From the NCBI GenBank assembly GCA_031422295.1, contig JANOQM010000058.1:1-64000 (forward strand): a DNA stretch of 64,000 nucleotides. Direction: 5' to 3'. This DNA comes from JANOMH01 sp031422295 (GTDB lineage: Bacteria; Pseudomonadota; Alphaproteobacteria; Rhodobacterales; Rhodobacteraceae). How positions within the stretch are numbered: the first letter of the stretch is position 1; each line of letters opens with the position of its first letter. This document shows, piece by piece, positions 26,123-34,916 of the stretch. The position numbers were made by a program, and so were the translations under genes. Below the pieces are notes generated by a model. The model was given only the letters and a program-made list of their open reading frames with translations. It did no database searches and was not told the DNA's origin.

Positions 26123-26683
26123 TCAGCCAGCCTTGCGCCGCCGCAGTGCCGAAATCCCCCCCAGCGCGCCCAGCAGCAGAAAGCCTGCAGCAGGCAGCGG
26201 GACCGCGGCAACCGAGGTCAGATTGCCGATCTCAAAGGCAGGCGTGCCCGACTTGAATACCGCCTCGTCAAACAGGCCGACGGTGGTGATGGAGGCAAAG
26301 GAATTTGGCACATTCAGGCCATAGGGGCCGCCAACAGTCACCGTTTCGACGAACACCCCGTTGTTGTAAAAGTCGATCGCGTTATAGGCGTCGGGCGACC
26401 CCCAGATGAACTTCAGTACAGAACTGCGCACAAAACTGTAGGTCGCACTGCCGGTGATCGAGGTGAACACGCCGATCCCGTTCAGGGCCGTCCCCTCCCA
26501 GATGCTGCGGCGCACACCGCCGATCGAGTCGGTGACGTTTTCAGCATAGGTGCCTGAAAACGAATCCGCAGCCTGATTGGCAACATCCGTCAAAGGTGTC
26601 GCAGTAAAGACGATGGTTGCCGCATTGGCACTGCCGAATGACGCAAGCGCCAATGCGGCAGAAATAGCGATGGTTTTAAACAT
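26123..26683 (-). CDS. VPLPA-CTERM protein
   Basis: 186 residues from the ATG at 26681-26683 with GGAGTGG upstream. Signal peptide TIAISAALALASFGSANA; a body with many aromatic and small residues (SFSGTYAENVTDSIGG, YSFVRSSVLKFIWGSPDAY, FYNNGVFVETVTVGG) that looks all-beta; tail AAVPLPAAGFLLLGALGG with ISALRRRKAG. No known domain. Third member of the tandem cargo group. Its tail is the closest match to the one still readable in the pseudogene at 14.0-14.6 kb, so the two may derive from related genes. Confidence 0.88.
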   Translation of the reverse strand: MFKTIAISAALALASFGSANAATIVFTATPLTDVANQAADSFSGTYAENVTDSIGGVRRSIWEGTALNGIGVFTSITGSATYSFVRSSVLKFIWGSPDAYNAIDFYNNGVFVETVTVGGPYGLNVPNSFASITTVGLFDEAVFKSGTPAFEIGNLTSVAAVPLPAAGFLLLGALGGISALRRRKAG

Positions 26684-27109
26684 CAAAGACCACTCCAATT
26701 GATATGAATATTCCATGATCCCGTACCGGTATTGACCCCGCACGCAATACTGAACCGACCCAAACCCGGTATGCGCGAGATTTTACAACTCTGGGCTGCA
26801 TCTGTGTTTCCGCATCCGCCGCAACGCCGCCAATCCCGGGTTTAGCAACCGTCCCGGGAAACAAAGCAGATGCAGGCCCCTGCGGTCCGACATCTGCCAC
26901 AGGCCTGTCAGAGGGGTGATTCGGGTGCTGAAACCGGCCTGACGGGCTTTGCGGTGCAGGCCGCAGCCCTGTCTGGACTTGCCGCCCGCATGGACGCTCA
27001 GGCAAAGGTCGGTCCTGCCGGACGGCTGTCACAGATTTGCCATCGCTCTGATGTTTACGATGCAACTGGCGTTTAAGATGCAAGATGTGTCATTGCGCCG
27101 GAGAGACAG
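26684..27109. other. Intergenic region, nothing recognised
   Basis: 426 bp between a minus-strand cargo gene and a plus-strand glycosyltransferase. No repeat, hairpin or coding frame stands out. It must contain the promoters of both genes, but I could not place them. Confidence 0.5.
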
Positions 27110-28081
27110 ATGAAAGACATGCTTTTGGGCAGAGCCGGAACAACGTCTGAAGATGCCAATCCGGGGCCTGATCTGGCCTCCATTTCTGTCGTCATTCCAC
27201 ATCTGAACCAGCCCGTCATGCTGGCCCGCTGCCTGGCCTCTCTGGCAGGCGGGATCCGGGTGCCGGACGAGATCATCGTGGTGGATAACGGCTCGACCGA
27301 CCTGCCTGCTGCAATCTGTGCGGGCTATCCGGACGTCCAGCTGTTGCACGAAACCACCCCCGGGCCCGGCCCGGCGCGCAACCTTGGGGTAGCCCACGCC
27401 CAGCATGACATTCTGGCCTTTATCGATGCCGATTGCATCGCCGACCCGGGCTGGCTGGCCACCGCCGGGATTGCGATGGCGGACCCGGCTGCGCAGATTC
27501 TGGGCGGTGATGTGCGCATCGCGCTGACCGACCCCGCCCGGCTGACCCTGCTGGAGGCTTATGAAAGCATCTATGCCTACCGGATGGACCGCTATATTGC
27601 CCGCGAAGGGTTCACCGGCACCGGCAATCTGGTGGTGCGCCGCAAAGTGCTGGACAGCGTGGGCCCGTTTGCCGGGATCGGCATGGCCGAAGACCGCGAC
27701 TGGGGCCAGCGCGCCACACGGGGCGGCCATGCGATCCGCTATGTACCGCAGATGAAGGTGTACCATCCCGCCAGGACCGGCATGGCCGAACTGTATCACA
27801 AATGGGACCGGCATATGGCGCATGATTATGGCAGCGCACGGGGCAGCCTGACCGGACGGCTCAAATGGGGGCTCAAGACCATGGCCATGGCAGTCTCGCC
27901 CGTCGCCGAAATCCCCCGCATCCTGACCTCGGACCGTATCAGCGGGGTGCGAAACCGGGCTCTGGCCTTTGCCGGACTGGCCCGGATCCGGCTGTACCGC
28001 ACGGGGCGGATGATCCAGCTGCTGCTGGGCGGCAATCCAGAGCGTCTGTCAGGACGCTGGAACCGACCGGGCGCGCCGTAA
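27110..28081 (+). CDS. Glycosyltransferase family 2
   Basis: 323 residues, start supported by GGAGAG. The GT-A core shows ISVVIPHLNQPVMLARCL, EIIVVDNGSTD, PGPARNLGVAHA and the metal site FIDADC, then a later acidic/aromatic pair AEDRDWGQRA. The C-terminal 90 residues are helical and basic with a possible membrane contact near LTSDRISGVRNRALAFAGLA. It likely adds one sugar to the lipid-linked repeat unit on the cytoplasmic face. The donor cannot be told. It converges with the pyruvyltransferase gene, 37 bp between stops. Confidence 0.9.
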   Translation: MKDMLLGRAGTTSEDANPGPDLASISVVIPHLNQPVMLARCLASLAGGIRVPDEIIVVDNGSTDLPAAICAGYPDVQLLHETTPGPGPARNLGVAHAQHDILAFIDADCIADPGWLATAGIAMADPAAQILGGDVRIALTDPARLTLLEAYESIYAYRMDRYIAREGFTGTGNLVVRRKVLDSVGPFAGIGMAEDRDWGQRATRGGHAIRYVPQMKVYHPARTGMAELYHKWDRHMAHDYGSARGSLTGRLKWGLKTMAMAVSPVAEIPRILTSDRISGVRNRALAFAGLARIRLYRTGRMIQLLLGGNPERLSGRWNRPGAP

Positions 28082-28118
28082 GGTCAGGCACATAATATGG
28101 CCATGGTGCTCTGTGGGG

Positions 28119-29327
28119 TCAGCCGATCCGGCCCGCCAGCCGGGTCATCACAGCGGCCAGTGCGGTTTCATACTGCGCCAGTTTGCCCAGCCCCCCCGCC
28201 AGGGCCTGCTGCGCCTCGGCTGCCATAGCCTCCCGGTCCTCATACCCCGCCACGATCCTGGCCAAGATCACCTCCGCTGTCTCGGTCGTGCAATCCACTG
28301 TCTGATCATACCCAATAGACCCGAACAGGCCCGCGAATTTCCGGCTATAGGCCATTGGCACCACCGGCACGCCACTGGAAAACGCCGCAATACAGGCATG
28401 CATCCGCGCGCCCATGAAAAAATCCAACCCCGCAATATAGGTTTTGGCCTGCGACGGCGAGGCAAAGGCCGGGGCCAGCACAACGCCCGGAAATTCGGCG
28501 GCCAATGCGGCACTGGCGCGGTAATCATCTTCGCCGGTCATCGGCCCGGATGGCACGATCACATGCGGCACCAGATGCACCTCGCAGCCGTCCGGGTGGG
28601 TCTGGAAATGGCGGATCAGGTCACGCATCAGGCCGGGGTAATCCAGGGTCAGCCCGAATTGGTTTTTGCCGGTATAGCCGCCGCCCATCAGCAGGCCCGA
28701 CACATTGATGCCGACCTTGACCAGCCCACCCGCTGCCAAACCGCCCGCAATCCGCGCCGCAGGCGGATCATACGGCAGGCGCAGCGCCACATCCGACGCC
28801 TCGATCAGATCCCGCGTGACCCCCATCGCCCGGGCCGCAGCGGTAGACAGCTGGTCGCGCGTCGCCACCACGGCGCACAGCCGCATCGACAGTTTAGCCA
28901 ATGCCGTAGACCAGCCCTTGGTGAACGGCCCGATGGTTTGCGGCGCCATGACCAGCGGCGTGCCGGCCAGATGGGTCAGGTATTTCAGGATGAACATCCG
29001 GCTGAGCCGGCGGGACCCGTAAATATCGGCGAAACTATCCCCCGCCCCAATGTCGATCACCATATCAGACCGCCGGGCCGTGGCGAAAAACCCGAATGGA
29101 TTCAGCATCATCCGCCCATCCATATCGACCACCCTGATATCCGGCCCACTGATATAGGGGGCGCGGGCATCCTTCCAGTCCAGCACCGTAATCTCGACGG
29201 CGCGGTCCATGTCGCGGCCGATGGCGCGGATAATCTCGACCTCAGACACGGTCAGCGCGCCCACCCCCAGATTATCGGACCGGGTGGAATGCATGATCAG
29301 GCAGATGCGTAAGGGACGGGAAGGCAT
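28119..29327 (-). CDS. Polysaccharide pyruvyl transferase family protein
   Basis: 402 residues. The family features seen are the N-terminal NLGVGALTVSEVEII, the Asp-rich VIDIGAGDSFADIYG, MAPQTIGPF, and the C-terminal GARMHACIAAFSSGVPVVPMAYSRKF, which forms the phosphoenolpyruvate/nucleotide site in this family. It would add pyruvate ketals to a sugar of the exopolysaccharide, giving it negative charge. It follows the FrhB-like gene on the same strand with 15 bp between them, so they are probably co-transcribed; the pair is common in polysaccharide loci. Confidence 0.88.
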   Translation of the reverse strand: MPSRPLRICLIMHSTRSDNLGVGALTVSEVEIIRAIGRDMDRAVEITVLDWKDARAPYISGPDIRVVDMDGRMMLNPFGFFATARRSDMVIDIGAGDSFADIYGSRRLSRMFILKYLTHLAGTPLVMAPQTIGPFTKGWSTALAKLSMRLCAVVATRDQLSTAAARAMGVTRDLIEASDVALRLPYDPPAARIAGGLAAGGLVKVGINVSGLLMGGGYTGKNQFGLTLDYPGLMRDLIRHFQTHPDGCEVHLVPHVIVPSGPMTGEDDYRASAALAAEFPGVVLAPAFASPSQAKTYIAGLDFFMGARMHACIAAFSSGVPVVPMAYSRKFAGLFGSIGYDQTVDCTTETAEVILARIVAGYEDREAMAAEAQQALAGGLGKLAQYETALAAVMTRLAGRIG

Positions 29328-29342
29328 GACAAATCCTGTAAG

Positions 29343-30575
29343 TTAGCGGCGAAAGCTGCGGCGCAATGTGCCCAGAAAGTTTTTCAGATTGCGCTGCCAC
29401 GGGTTTTGCCGCGCTGCAGCAGCAATCTGCAAGCCCTCATACCGGGGCACTGGCCGCCCTACCAGTCGCAGTGCTGCAAGCCGGGCAAACAAGGCGCGCC
29501 GCCGCTCGCGCTGACCGGGCTGGATTGCGGCAAGATCGGCCATATCGAAGGGGGCGGTTTCGATCTGCCCGGCGGCTTGGGCGGCGGCGATCAGCTGCGC
29601 CCCCAGCGGCGTACGGGCGACGATCAGGCTGATTCCGGGGGCATCGGTGAACACCGGATAGCCGGCCGCGTCACTGTCCCAGGCATCGGCACAAACGATA
29701 TCGGCGGCAATCCCGGTGCCATCGGCGCAGATCTTGCAGCGGTGCTGCACATGTTTGGACAGGATCTTGCCCCAGCTGTCGTGATAGCTCATCGACCGCT
29801 GGGTGCCATCGGTCAGGGTGGCCGTGGCCTGCCCCGGCCAGCCATTGCCGCGGTAGCGGAAGGCGGTGGTCTGGGCCGGGTCCGCCCCAAGGGCTGCCAG
29901 CACGGCGGCCCCCCCGGCATGACTGGGCACACCGGCACAGAAAAATGACAGGATCACCGGGAAGGCCGCCGCCACCGCCGGATCGGCCTGACAGATCGCC
30001 CGTAACGCCGCCGCATCACAGGGCTTGCCGACAAAGGCCAGCCGTTGGTCGCGGGCCATATGGGCGGCAAGATCGGCCAGCGGGGCCGAGGGCGCATAGC
30101 GCGATCCGGCCGCCGCCATCACCCCGGCCCTGTCATCCGTGATCACTGTCGCATTGCCGATCTGCAAATCCGGCGCGGCGGCAGTCTGCACCACGGCCTC
30201 CACCACCCGCTTGTCCAGCAGATACAGCAAGATCGCCGACAAGGCCCCGCCCGATGACCCGGCAAAGCGTATGGCGGGGTCAGTGGCCCAACCGGTCTGC
30301 ATCGCCATATACGGCCCCCATAGCACCGGATCGGCGCGGCCCTGTGCAGCCACGCTTTGCCCCAGCCCGGGACAGGCCCGGGCAATGGCAGCCTCTTCGG
30401 GCGGGCTCAGCGGGGCGGTCTGCACCGGGCGCAGATAACCCGGGGCTGCGACCTGCATCACCACTTTGCCCGGCGCCAGCCCGGCACAGGCGCCGCAGCC
30501 GGCACATGAATCGCCCCGCGCCACCCGGGCCAAAGCAGGCGAGCGCCCAGAGGGAGTAGGGGTAGAGGTGGTCAT
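29343..30575 (-). CDS. FrhB/FdhB-type (coenzyme F420 hydrogenase beta-like) protein of polysaccharide locus
   Basis: 410 residues. Near the N-terminus the motif CAGCGACAG has three Cys (CxxCxxC) but lacks the full spacing for a standard 4Fe-4S site. Further on come FAGSSGGALSAILLYLL, VGKPCDAAALRA and HRCKICADGTG with more Cys. These are the marks of the FrhB family, whose polysaccharide-cluster members have no known reaction and are not F420-dependent in bacteria without F420. It pairs with the pyruvyltransferase, so a redox or modification role on a precursor is possible. The family call is good; the function is open. Confidence 0.82.
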   Translation of the reverse strand: MTTSTPTPSGRSPALARVARGDSCAGCGACAGLAPGKVVMQVAAPGYLRPVQTAPLSPPEEAAIARACPGLGQSVAAQGRADPVLWGPYMAMQTGWATDPAIRFAGSSGGALSAILLYLLDKRVVEAVVQTAAAPDLQIGNATVITDDRAGVMAAAGSRYAPSAPLADLAAHMARDQRLAFVGKPCDAAALRAICQADPAVAAAFPVILSFFCAGVPSHAGGAAVLAALGADPAQTTAFRYRGNGWPGQATATLTDGTQRSMSYHDSWGKILSKHVQHRCKICADGTGIAADIVCADAWDSDAAGYPVFTDAPGISLIVARTPLGAQLIAAAQAAGQIETAPFDMADLAAIQPGQRERRRALFARLAALRLVGRPVPRYEGLQIAAAARQNPWQRNLKNFLGTLRRSFRR

Positions 30576-30678
30576 CTGGTCTGCCTGTCCTGTTCAACCC
30601 ACGGGCTTAACCCGCTTGTTTGTACCTGCCCATAGTGTCCTATCTTGACCACAGGATGGCAAACCTGAACAAGCGCGC

Positions 30679-32145
30679 ATGAAAGCGTCTCTTTTTTCAG
30701 AAAGCATACCCCCGCCGATGTTGCGTTCTGCCGTTTTGATCCTGTCAGGTAATGCCGCCGCCGCCTTGCTGCTGCTGGCGCGCAATCTGATCATCGCGCG
30801 GCTGATTCCCGTGGCCGATTACGGCATTGCGGCGACCTTTGCCATCGCCATGGCCGTGGTCGAAATGATGTCGGCACTGGGGCTGCAACAGCAGATCGTT
30901 CAAGCCAAAGACGGCGACGATCCGCGGTTTCAGGCCGCGTTGCAAGGGTTTCAGGTGCTGCGCGGGGTGATCGCGGGGGCGGTGCTGTATGCGCTGGCCA
31001 CCCCGATTGCCGATTTCCTGCAGGTGCCGCAGGCGGCCTGGGCCTACCGGCTCATGGCGCTGGTCCCGGTGCTGAATGCGCTGGTGCATTTCGATATCTA
31101 CCGGATGAACCGGCAGATGCAGTTCGGCCCGCTGCTGCTGACCGGGGCGGTGCCTGCACTGGCCTCGGTGCTGGCGGTCTGGCCGCTGTCGGTCTGGTAT
31201 GGCGATTACAAGGTGATGCTGTATGCGGTCATCCTGCAGGCGGTGCTGACGGCGGTCACCTCGCATCTGGTGGCAACCCGGCCCTACCGGTTGCTGCTGG
31301 ACCGGGCGGTGATGGGCCAAAGCCTGAGGTTCGGCTGGCCCTTGCTGGTCAACGGGATCCTGCTGTTCGCCGTATTCCAGGGTGACAAACTGATCGTCGG
31401 GCGGGAACTGGGAATGGAGGCGCTGGCGATTTTCGCCATGGGCTTCACCCTGACGCTGACCCCGACACTGGTGATGGCAAAATCAGTGCAGAACCTGTTT
31501 TTGCCGCAGCTATCGGCGGCGCTGGGTGACGCCCCACGCTTTGCGCATCTGAGTGCGGTGACACTGCAGGCGGTTTTGCTGCTGGGGCTGTCCCTCGTCA
31601 TGATCACCGTGCTGATAGGGGCGCCGGTCGTGTATCTGCTGCTGGGCGACAAATATCTGGACCTGCTGCCCTATCTGCCCTGGCTTGCGGTCATGCAGGC
31701 GGTCCGGGTGTTCAAGGCTGGCCCCGCAATCGTGGCGCTGGCCCTTGGGCATACCAGTAATGCCATGCTATCCAACCTGGGCCGGGTGCTGTCACTGCCG
31801 GTCTGCTGGGCTGTGGCCGTCACCTCTGGCGATCTGCTGGTGATCATCTGGGTGGCGATTGCGGGCGAAGTGCTGGGCCAGATCACGGCTATTTTACTGC
31901 TACGCTATAAATCGGCGGGTGGCCTGCAAGGCCTGATCTGGCCGCATGCCGGGGCTGCCGCCCTGTTGGTAACGGCCGGAGCCGCCGTTCTGAGCGACCA
32001 GACCCCGGGCGCGCCTGACTTTGCAGCACCTTGGATCGGCCTTGTTTTTGCACTTATTGCCGGACAGATCATCTGGGCCTCGGGCGATCTGCGGCGCTAT
32101 ATCCGCCTGCGCGGGATGGGAGGGAACAACGATGTGGCACCCTGA
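30679..32145 (+). CDS. Oligosaccharide flippase (Wzx-like, MOP/PST family)
   Basis: 488 residues with about twelve to fourteen hydrophobic segments. The N-terminal half has NAAAALLLLARNLIIARLIPVADYGIAATFAIA, split here by position only as residues 17-49, typical of the polysaccharide transporter family, and the middle shows FGWPLLVNGILLFAVFQGD. It flips the undecaprenyl-linked repeat unit across the inner membrane before polymerisation by the Wzy-like protein at 34.9-36.5 kb. The stop overlaps the start of the acetyltransferase gene by 14 bp, which suggests translational coupling. Confidence 0.9.
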   Translation: MKASLFSESIPPPMLRSAVLILSGNAAAALLLLARNLIIARLIPVADYGIAATFAIAMAVVEMMSALGLQQQIVQAKDGDDPRFQAALQGFQVLRGVIAGAVLYALATPIADFLQVPQAAWAYRLMALVPVLNALVHFDIYRMNRQMQFGPLLLTGAVPALASVLAVWPLSVWYGDYKVMLYAVILQAVLTAVTSHLVATRPYRLLLDRAVMGQSLRFGWPLLVNGILLFAVFQGDKLIVGRELGMEALAIFAMGFTLTLTPTLVMAKSVQNLFLPQLSAALGDAPRFAHLSAVTLQAVLLLGLSLVMITVLIGAPVVYLLLGDKYLDLLPYLPWLAVMQAVRVFKAGPAIVALALGHTSNAMLSNLGRVLSLPVCWAVAVTSGDLLVIIWVAIAGEVLGQITAILLLRYKSAGGLQGLIWPHAGAAALLVTAGAAVLSDQTPGAPDFAAPWIGLVFALIAGQIIWASGDLRRYIRLRGMGGNNDVAP

Positions 32146-32824
32146 TGCAGTGGCCCGGGCCCGGCGTGCAGATCTGCGGGCGCGCAACCCGCTATCGCCG
32201 CTTATTATGCGGCTGTACCAGTTCAGACGCCTGCGCTCGGTGTGCCGCAAGCTGTGCGACAGGTTCGAAGGCAGCCTGATGCATTCCGCGACATGGCGGG
32301 ACATTCTGCGCCTTCATCATGATGTTCTGATCGGGCGTTACAGCTATGGCGCGATCCTGAAACCCGGCGTGCTGCCCGCCGGAACCCGGGTCGGGGCTTA
32401 TTGCTCGGTCGGCAGCGAGCTGATCGTGCGCCGGCGGGATCATCCGCTTGACAGCCCGTTTTTGCACCCGCTCTTTTACCGCAGTGCGCTGGGATTTGTG
32501 CAGCATGATACTATCCCGCTGAATACGGACAACCCGCTGACCATCGGGCATGATGTCTGGATCGGCGACCGGGTGACGATCCTGGGGGGGTGCAAGACCA
32601 TCGGCAATGGCGCTGTGATCGCGGCAGGGGCTGTCGTCACCCGCGATGTCGCCCCCTACACCGTCGTGGGCGGCGTTCCGGCCCGGCTGATCCGCCGGCG
32701 TCTGGACGACAGCACGATTGCAATATTGGAAGCCAGCCGCTGGTGGGAAAGAGACATCGCCTCCCTGATCGCCGATCCGCCGCTGGCAGGTATCCTTGGT
32801 ACCGACGCAGACAGTGTCCTTTGA
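32132..32824 (+). CDS. Hexapeptide-repeat (left-handed beta-helix) acetyltransferase
   Basis: 230 residues from the ATG at 32132, with GGGAGGG just upstream and inside the flippase 3' end. After a helical N-terminus the hexapeptide region runs from YSYGAILKPGVLPAGTRVGAYCSVG to IGHDVWIGDRVTILGG and GNGAVIAAGAVVTRDVAP, ending VVGGVPARLIRRR. The His in the loop before the last coils (HPLDSPFLHPLF) fits the catalytic position of acetyltransferases of the CatB/LacA type. It would O- or N-acetylate a sugar in the cytosol. Co-translated with the flippase. Confidence 0.88.
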   Translation: MWHPDAVARARRADLRARNPLSPLIMRLYQFRRLRSVCRKLCDRFEGSLMHSATWRDILRLHHDVLIGRYSYGAILKPGVLPAGTRVGAYCSVGSELIVRRRDHPLDSPFLHPLFYRSALGFVQHDTIPLNTDNPLTIGHDVWIGDRVTILGGCKTIGNGAVIAAGAVVTRDVAPYTVVGGVPARLIRRRLDDSTIAILEASRWWERDIASLIADPPLAGILGTDADSVL

Positions 32825-32883
32825 CCCCAACTTGCCGTAAAAAGCAGTTCAGCGCCCCCGTGTTCCCACCATTAGGACCAGTT

Positions 32884-34155
32884 ATGATCAAGCTTTGTTC
32901 CCTTGCCCTGCTGTCCGCTCTGGTCGCTGGGCCTGTCGCCCAAGCCGAAACAGTGCCGGTCGCGACACCTGCCGCCTTGCAACAGGCCCTCCTCGCCGCC
33001 GCCCCGGGCGATATGCTGGTGCTGGCCCCCGGCGACTATGGCGCACTTGATCTGCGCGGGCTGGTGCTGCCGCAGGACCAGCCGGTTGTGCTGCGGGGGG
33101 CGGATCAGGGAGGGACTGCGCGGTTTTCCGGGATGGTGCTGCGCGAGGTGGAGGGGCTGGTGCTGGAGAACCTCGGCTTTGACTACAGCTATGCGCCGGG
33201 CGATCCGCCGCATCTGCGCCCGTTCCAGATCATCAACAGCCAGGCCATTACGATCCGGAGCGCAGTGTTCGACGGCGATCTGGCGCAGGGGGCAGGGCCG
33301 GAGGCAGACGGGTTCGGCACCGGGTTTGCCCTGGGCATCACCAACAGCGCGCTAGTCACGGTCGCCGACAGCGAGATCCGGGGCTTTTTCCGCGGTGTCG
33401 TGGTCAGCGACAGCCGTGATATCGTGCTACGGGGCAACAATATCCACAGTCTGCGGATGGACGGGATGAACTTTGCCCAGGTCGAACGGGTGCTGATCGA
33501 GGGCAATCATATCCATGACTTTATCCGCTCGCTGGCATCACGTGATCACGCCGATATGATCCAGTTCTGGACCAACGGGACAACCGCTGCGTCCCGCGAC
33601 ATCGTGATCCGGAACAATGTGCTGAACTCAGGCAATGGCTGGTACACCCAGTCGATCTTTATGCGCAACGATCTGGTCGACCGGGGCCTTGCCGGGGACG
33701 AGATGTTTTACCGCAATATCCTGATCGAAGAGAATGTCATCATCAACGCCCATCTGCATGGCATCGTGGTGGGCGCAACTGATGGCCTGATCATTCGCAA
33801 TAACACGGTCATCCGCAATGCCCGGTCAGAGGGCGAGCGGGAAAATGTGGCGCTGTGGAACCCGCGGATCAGCGTGGCGGAACCCTCGCGGAATGTGCAG
33901 ATCCTGCGCAATGTCGTCAGCCGGATTGCGGGTGATGAGGCACAGGCCGGGTGGGTCATTGCCGATAATCTGTTCATCCAGGACCGGGGCCGTCTGGCCG
34001 AGGGCCTGTATTATGATCTGGTCTTTGTCGCGGCGCGCACTGGCGATCCGCAGAACCTGGGCTCGTTCAGCTACTTGCCCGGCGGACCACTGGAGGGTGC
34101 CGGGATCGGGGCCAGCAGACTGACCGGCCTGCAGCCCACAGTGCCCGGCGAATAG
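32884..34155 (+). CDS. Secreted right-handed parallel beta-helix protein (Sec route)
   Basis: 423 residues from the ATG at 32884; the frame runs further upstream through the acetyltransferase but the signal peptide (IKLCSLALLSALVAGPVAQA) fixes the start. The rest is a ladder of short beta-strand coils (IVLRGNNIHSL, VLIEGNHIHDFI, IVIRNNVLNSG, ILIEENVIINAHLHGIVVG, LIIRNNTVIRNA), as in pectate-lyase-like and polysaccharide lyase/epimerase folds. HADMIQFWTNGT and TQSIFMRNDLVDRGLAG are shared almost word for word with the type I cargo at 50.2-52.5 kb. No PKD or LamG part is present here. Likely acts on a polysaccharide in the periplasm; reaction unknown. Confidence 0.82.
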   Translation: MIKLCSLALLSALVAGPVAQAETVPVATPAALQQALLAAAPGDMLVLAPGDYGALDLRGLVLPQDQPVVLRGADQGGTARFSGMVLREVEGLVLENLGFDYSYAPGDPPHLRPFQIINSQAITIRSAVFDGDLAQGAGPEADGFGTGFALGITNSALVTVADSEIRGFFRGVVVSDSRDIVLRGNNIHSLRMDGMNFAQVERVLIEGNHIHDFIRSLASRDHADMIQFWTNGTTAASRDIVIRNNVLNSGNGWYTQSIFMRNDLVDRGLAGDEMFYRNILIEENVIINAHLHGIVVGATDGLIIRNNTVIRNARSEGERENVALWNPRISVAEPSRNVQILRNVVSRIAGDEAQAGWVIADNLFIQDRGRLAEGLYYDLVFVAARTGDPQNLGSFSYLPGGPLEGAGIGASRLTGLQPTVPGE

Positions 34156-34182
34156 GCGTCAGCCCGACAGGGCCGGCCACTC

Positions 34183-34686
34183 TCAGGTCAGTCCCGCTTC
34201 TGCCAATGCAGCCTCGGTCGCATCGGCGGTCAGGAACCGGCCATAGTCCGTGACCGCGATGCCACTGCGCAAAACCCGCGCCGGATTGCCCGCGACCAAT
34301 GACCCGGATGGCACCGATTTTGTGACCACAGACCCCGCCCCGACCACGCAATTATCGCCAATCTCGACCCCCGGCAGGATCAGGCTGCGCCCGCCGACAA
34401 AGCAGTTGGCACCGACCCGCGTATGCAGATACAGCCCGCGCGTCATGTCATGCGTCAGGATGCGGGCGTCAAAAGCGATGTAGGTTTTCGGCCCGATATG
34501 TACACCGGCGGGAAAGGTCCGGTCGAATTTCGCAGACAGCGAAAATTGCGCCGTGGGATGGATATCCATCCCCCAGAGCCGGGTGTAATACAGCCGCTTG
34601 AGGGTAACCAACAGGGTCCGCAGCCCCTTGAGCCGGTTCAGGCCGCGGCGCCGGGCCTTGGCCGGGGGATTGCTGTGACTGTTCAT
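34183..34686 (-). CDS. Hexapeptide-repeat acetyltransferase, short
   Basis: 167 residues from the ATG at 34684-34686; the longer frame to 34830 gives an unlikely N-terminus. The hexapeptide repeats include IHPTAQFSLSAKF, GVHIGPKTYIAFDARI, LHTRVGANCFVGGRSLI, GVEIGDNCVVGAGSVVTKSV, ending VAGNPARVLRSG. HDMTR is in the place of the catalytic His. It belongs to the same fold family as the protein at 32.1 kb but is a separate type, near colanic acid/serine acetyltransferase-like enzymes. It converges on the beta-helix gene with 27 bp between stops. Probably adds acetyl groups to the same polysaccharide. Confidence 0.85.
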   Translation of the reverse strand: MNSHSNPPAKARRRGLNRLKGLRTLLVTLKRLYYTRLWGMDIHPTAQFSLSAKFDRTFPAGVHIGPKTYIAFDARILTHDMTRGLYLHTRVGANCFVGGRSLILPGVEIGDNCVVGAGSVVTKSVPSGSLVAGNPARVLRSGIAVTDYGRFLTADATEAALAEAGLT

Positions 34687-34780
34687 GAAAGATTCCGGTG
34701 CATATTTCAGGCGGGTAAAGCCTAACGGCGCGCGCGCCCCCGAACAAGCGTCCGACGCGCCGTGGCGCGGCAATAAATCA

Positions 34781-34808
34781 ACTGTCACACAAAAACTGTC
34801 ACACAAAA
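34781..34808. repeat. 14-bp direct tandem duplication
   Basis: Two identical copies of actgtcacacaaaa (34781-34794, 34795-34808) followed by a partial third (actgatgca), in the 230-bp gap upstream of the polymerase gene. Confidence 0.85.
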
Positions 34809-34916
34809 ACTGATGCAAGGGAATCCGCATGGGCCACAGCGATCCCGGTCATGCGCTGCATCATGGCGCATATCTGCCGGATCGTATTGCCGGTTGCGCA
34901 TAAGAGGGGCGCAATA

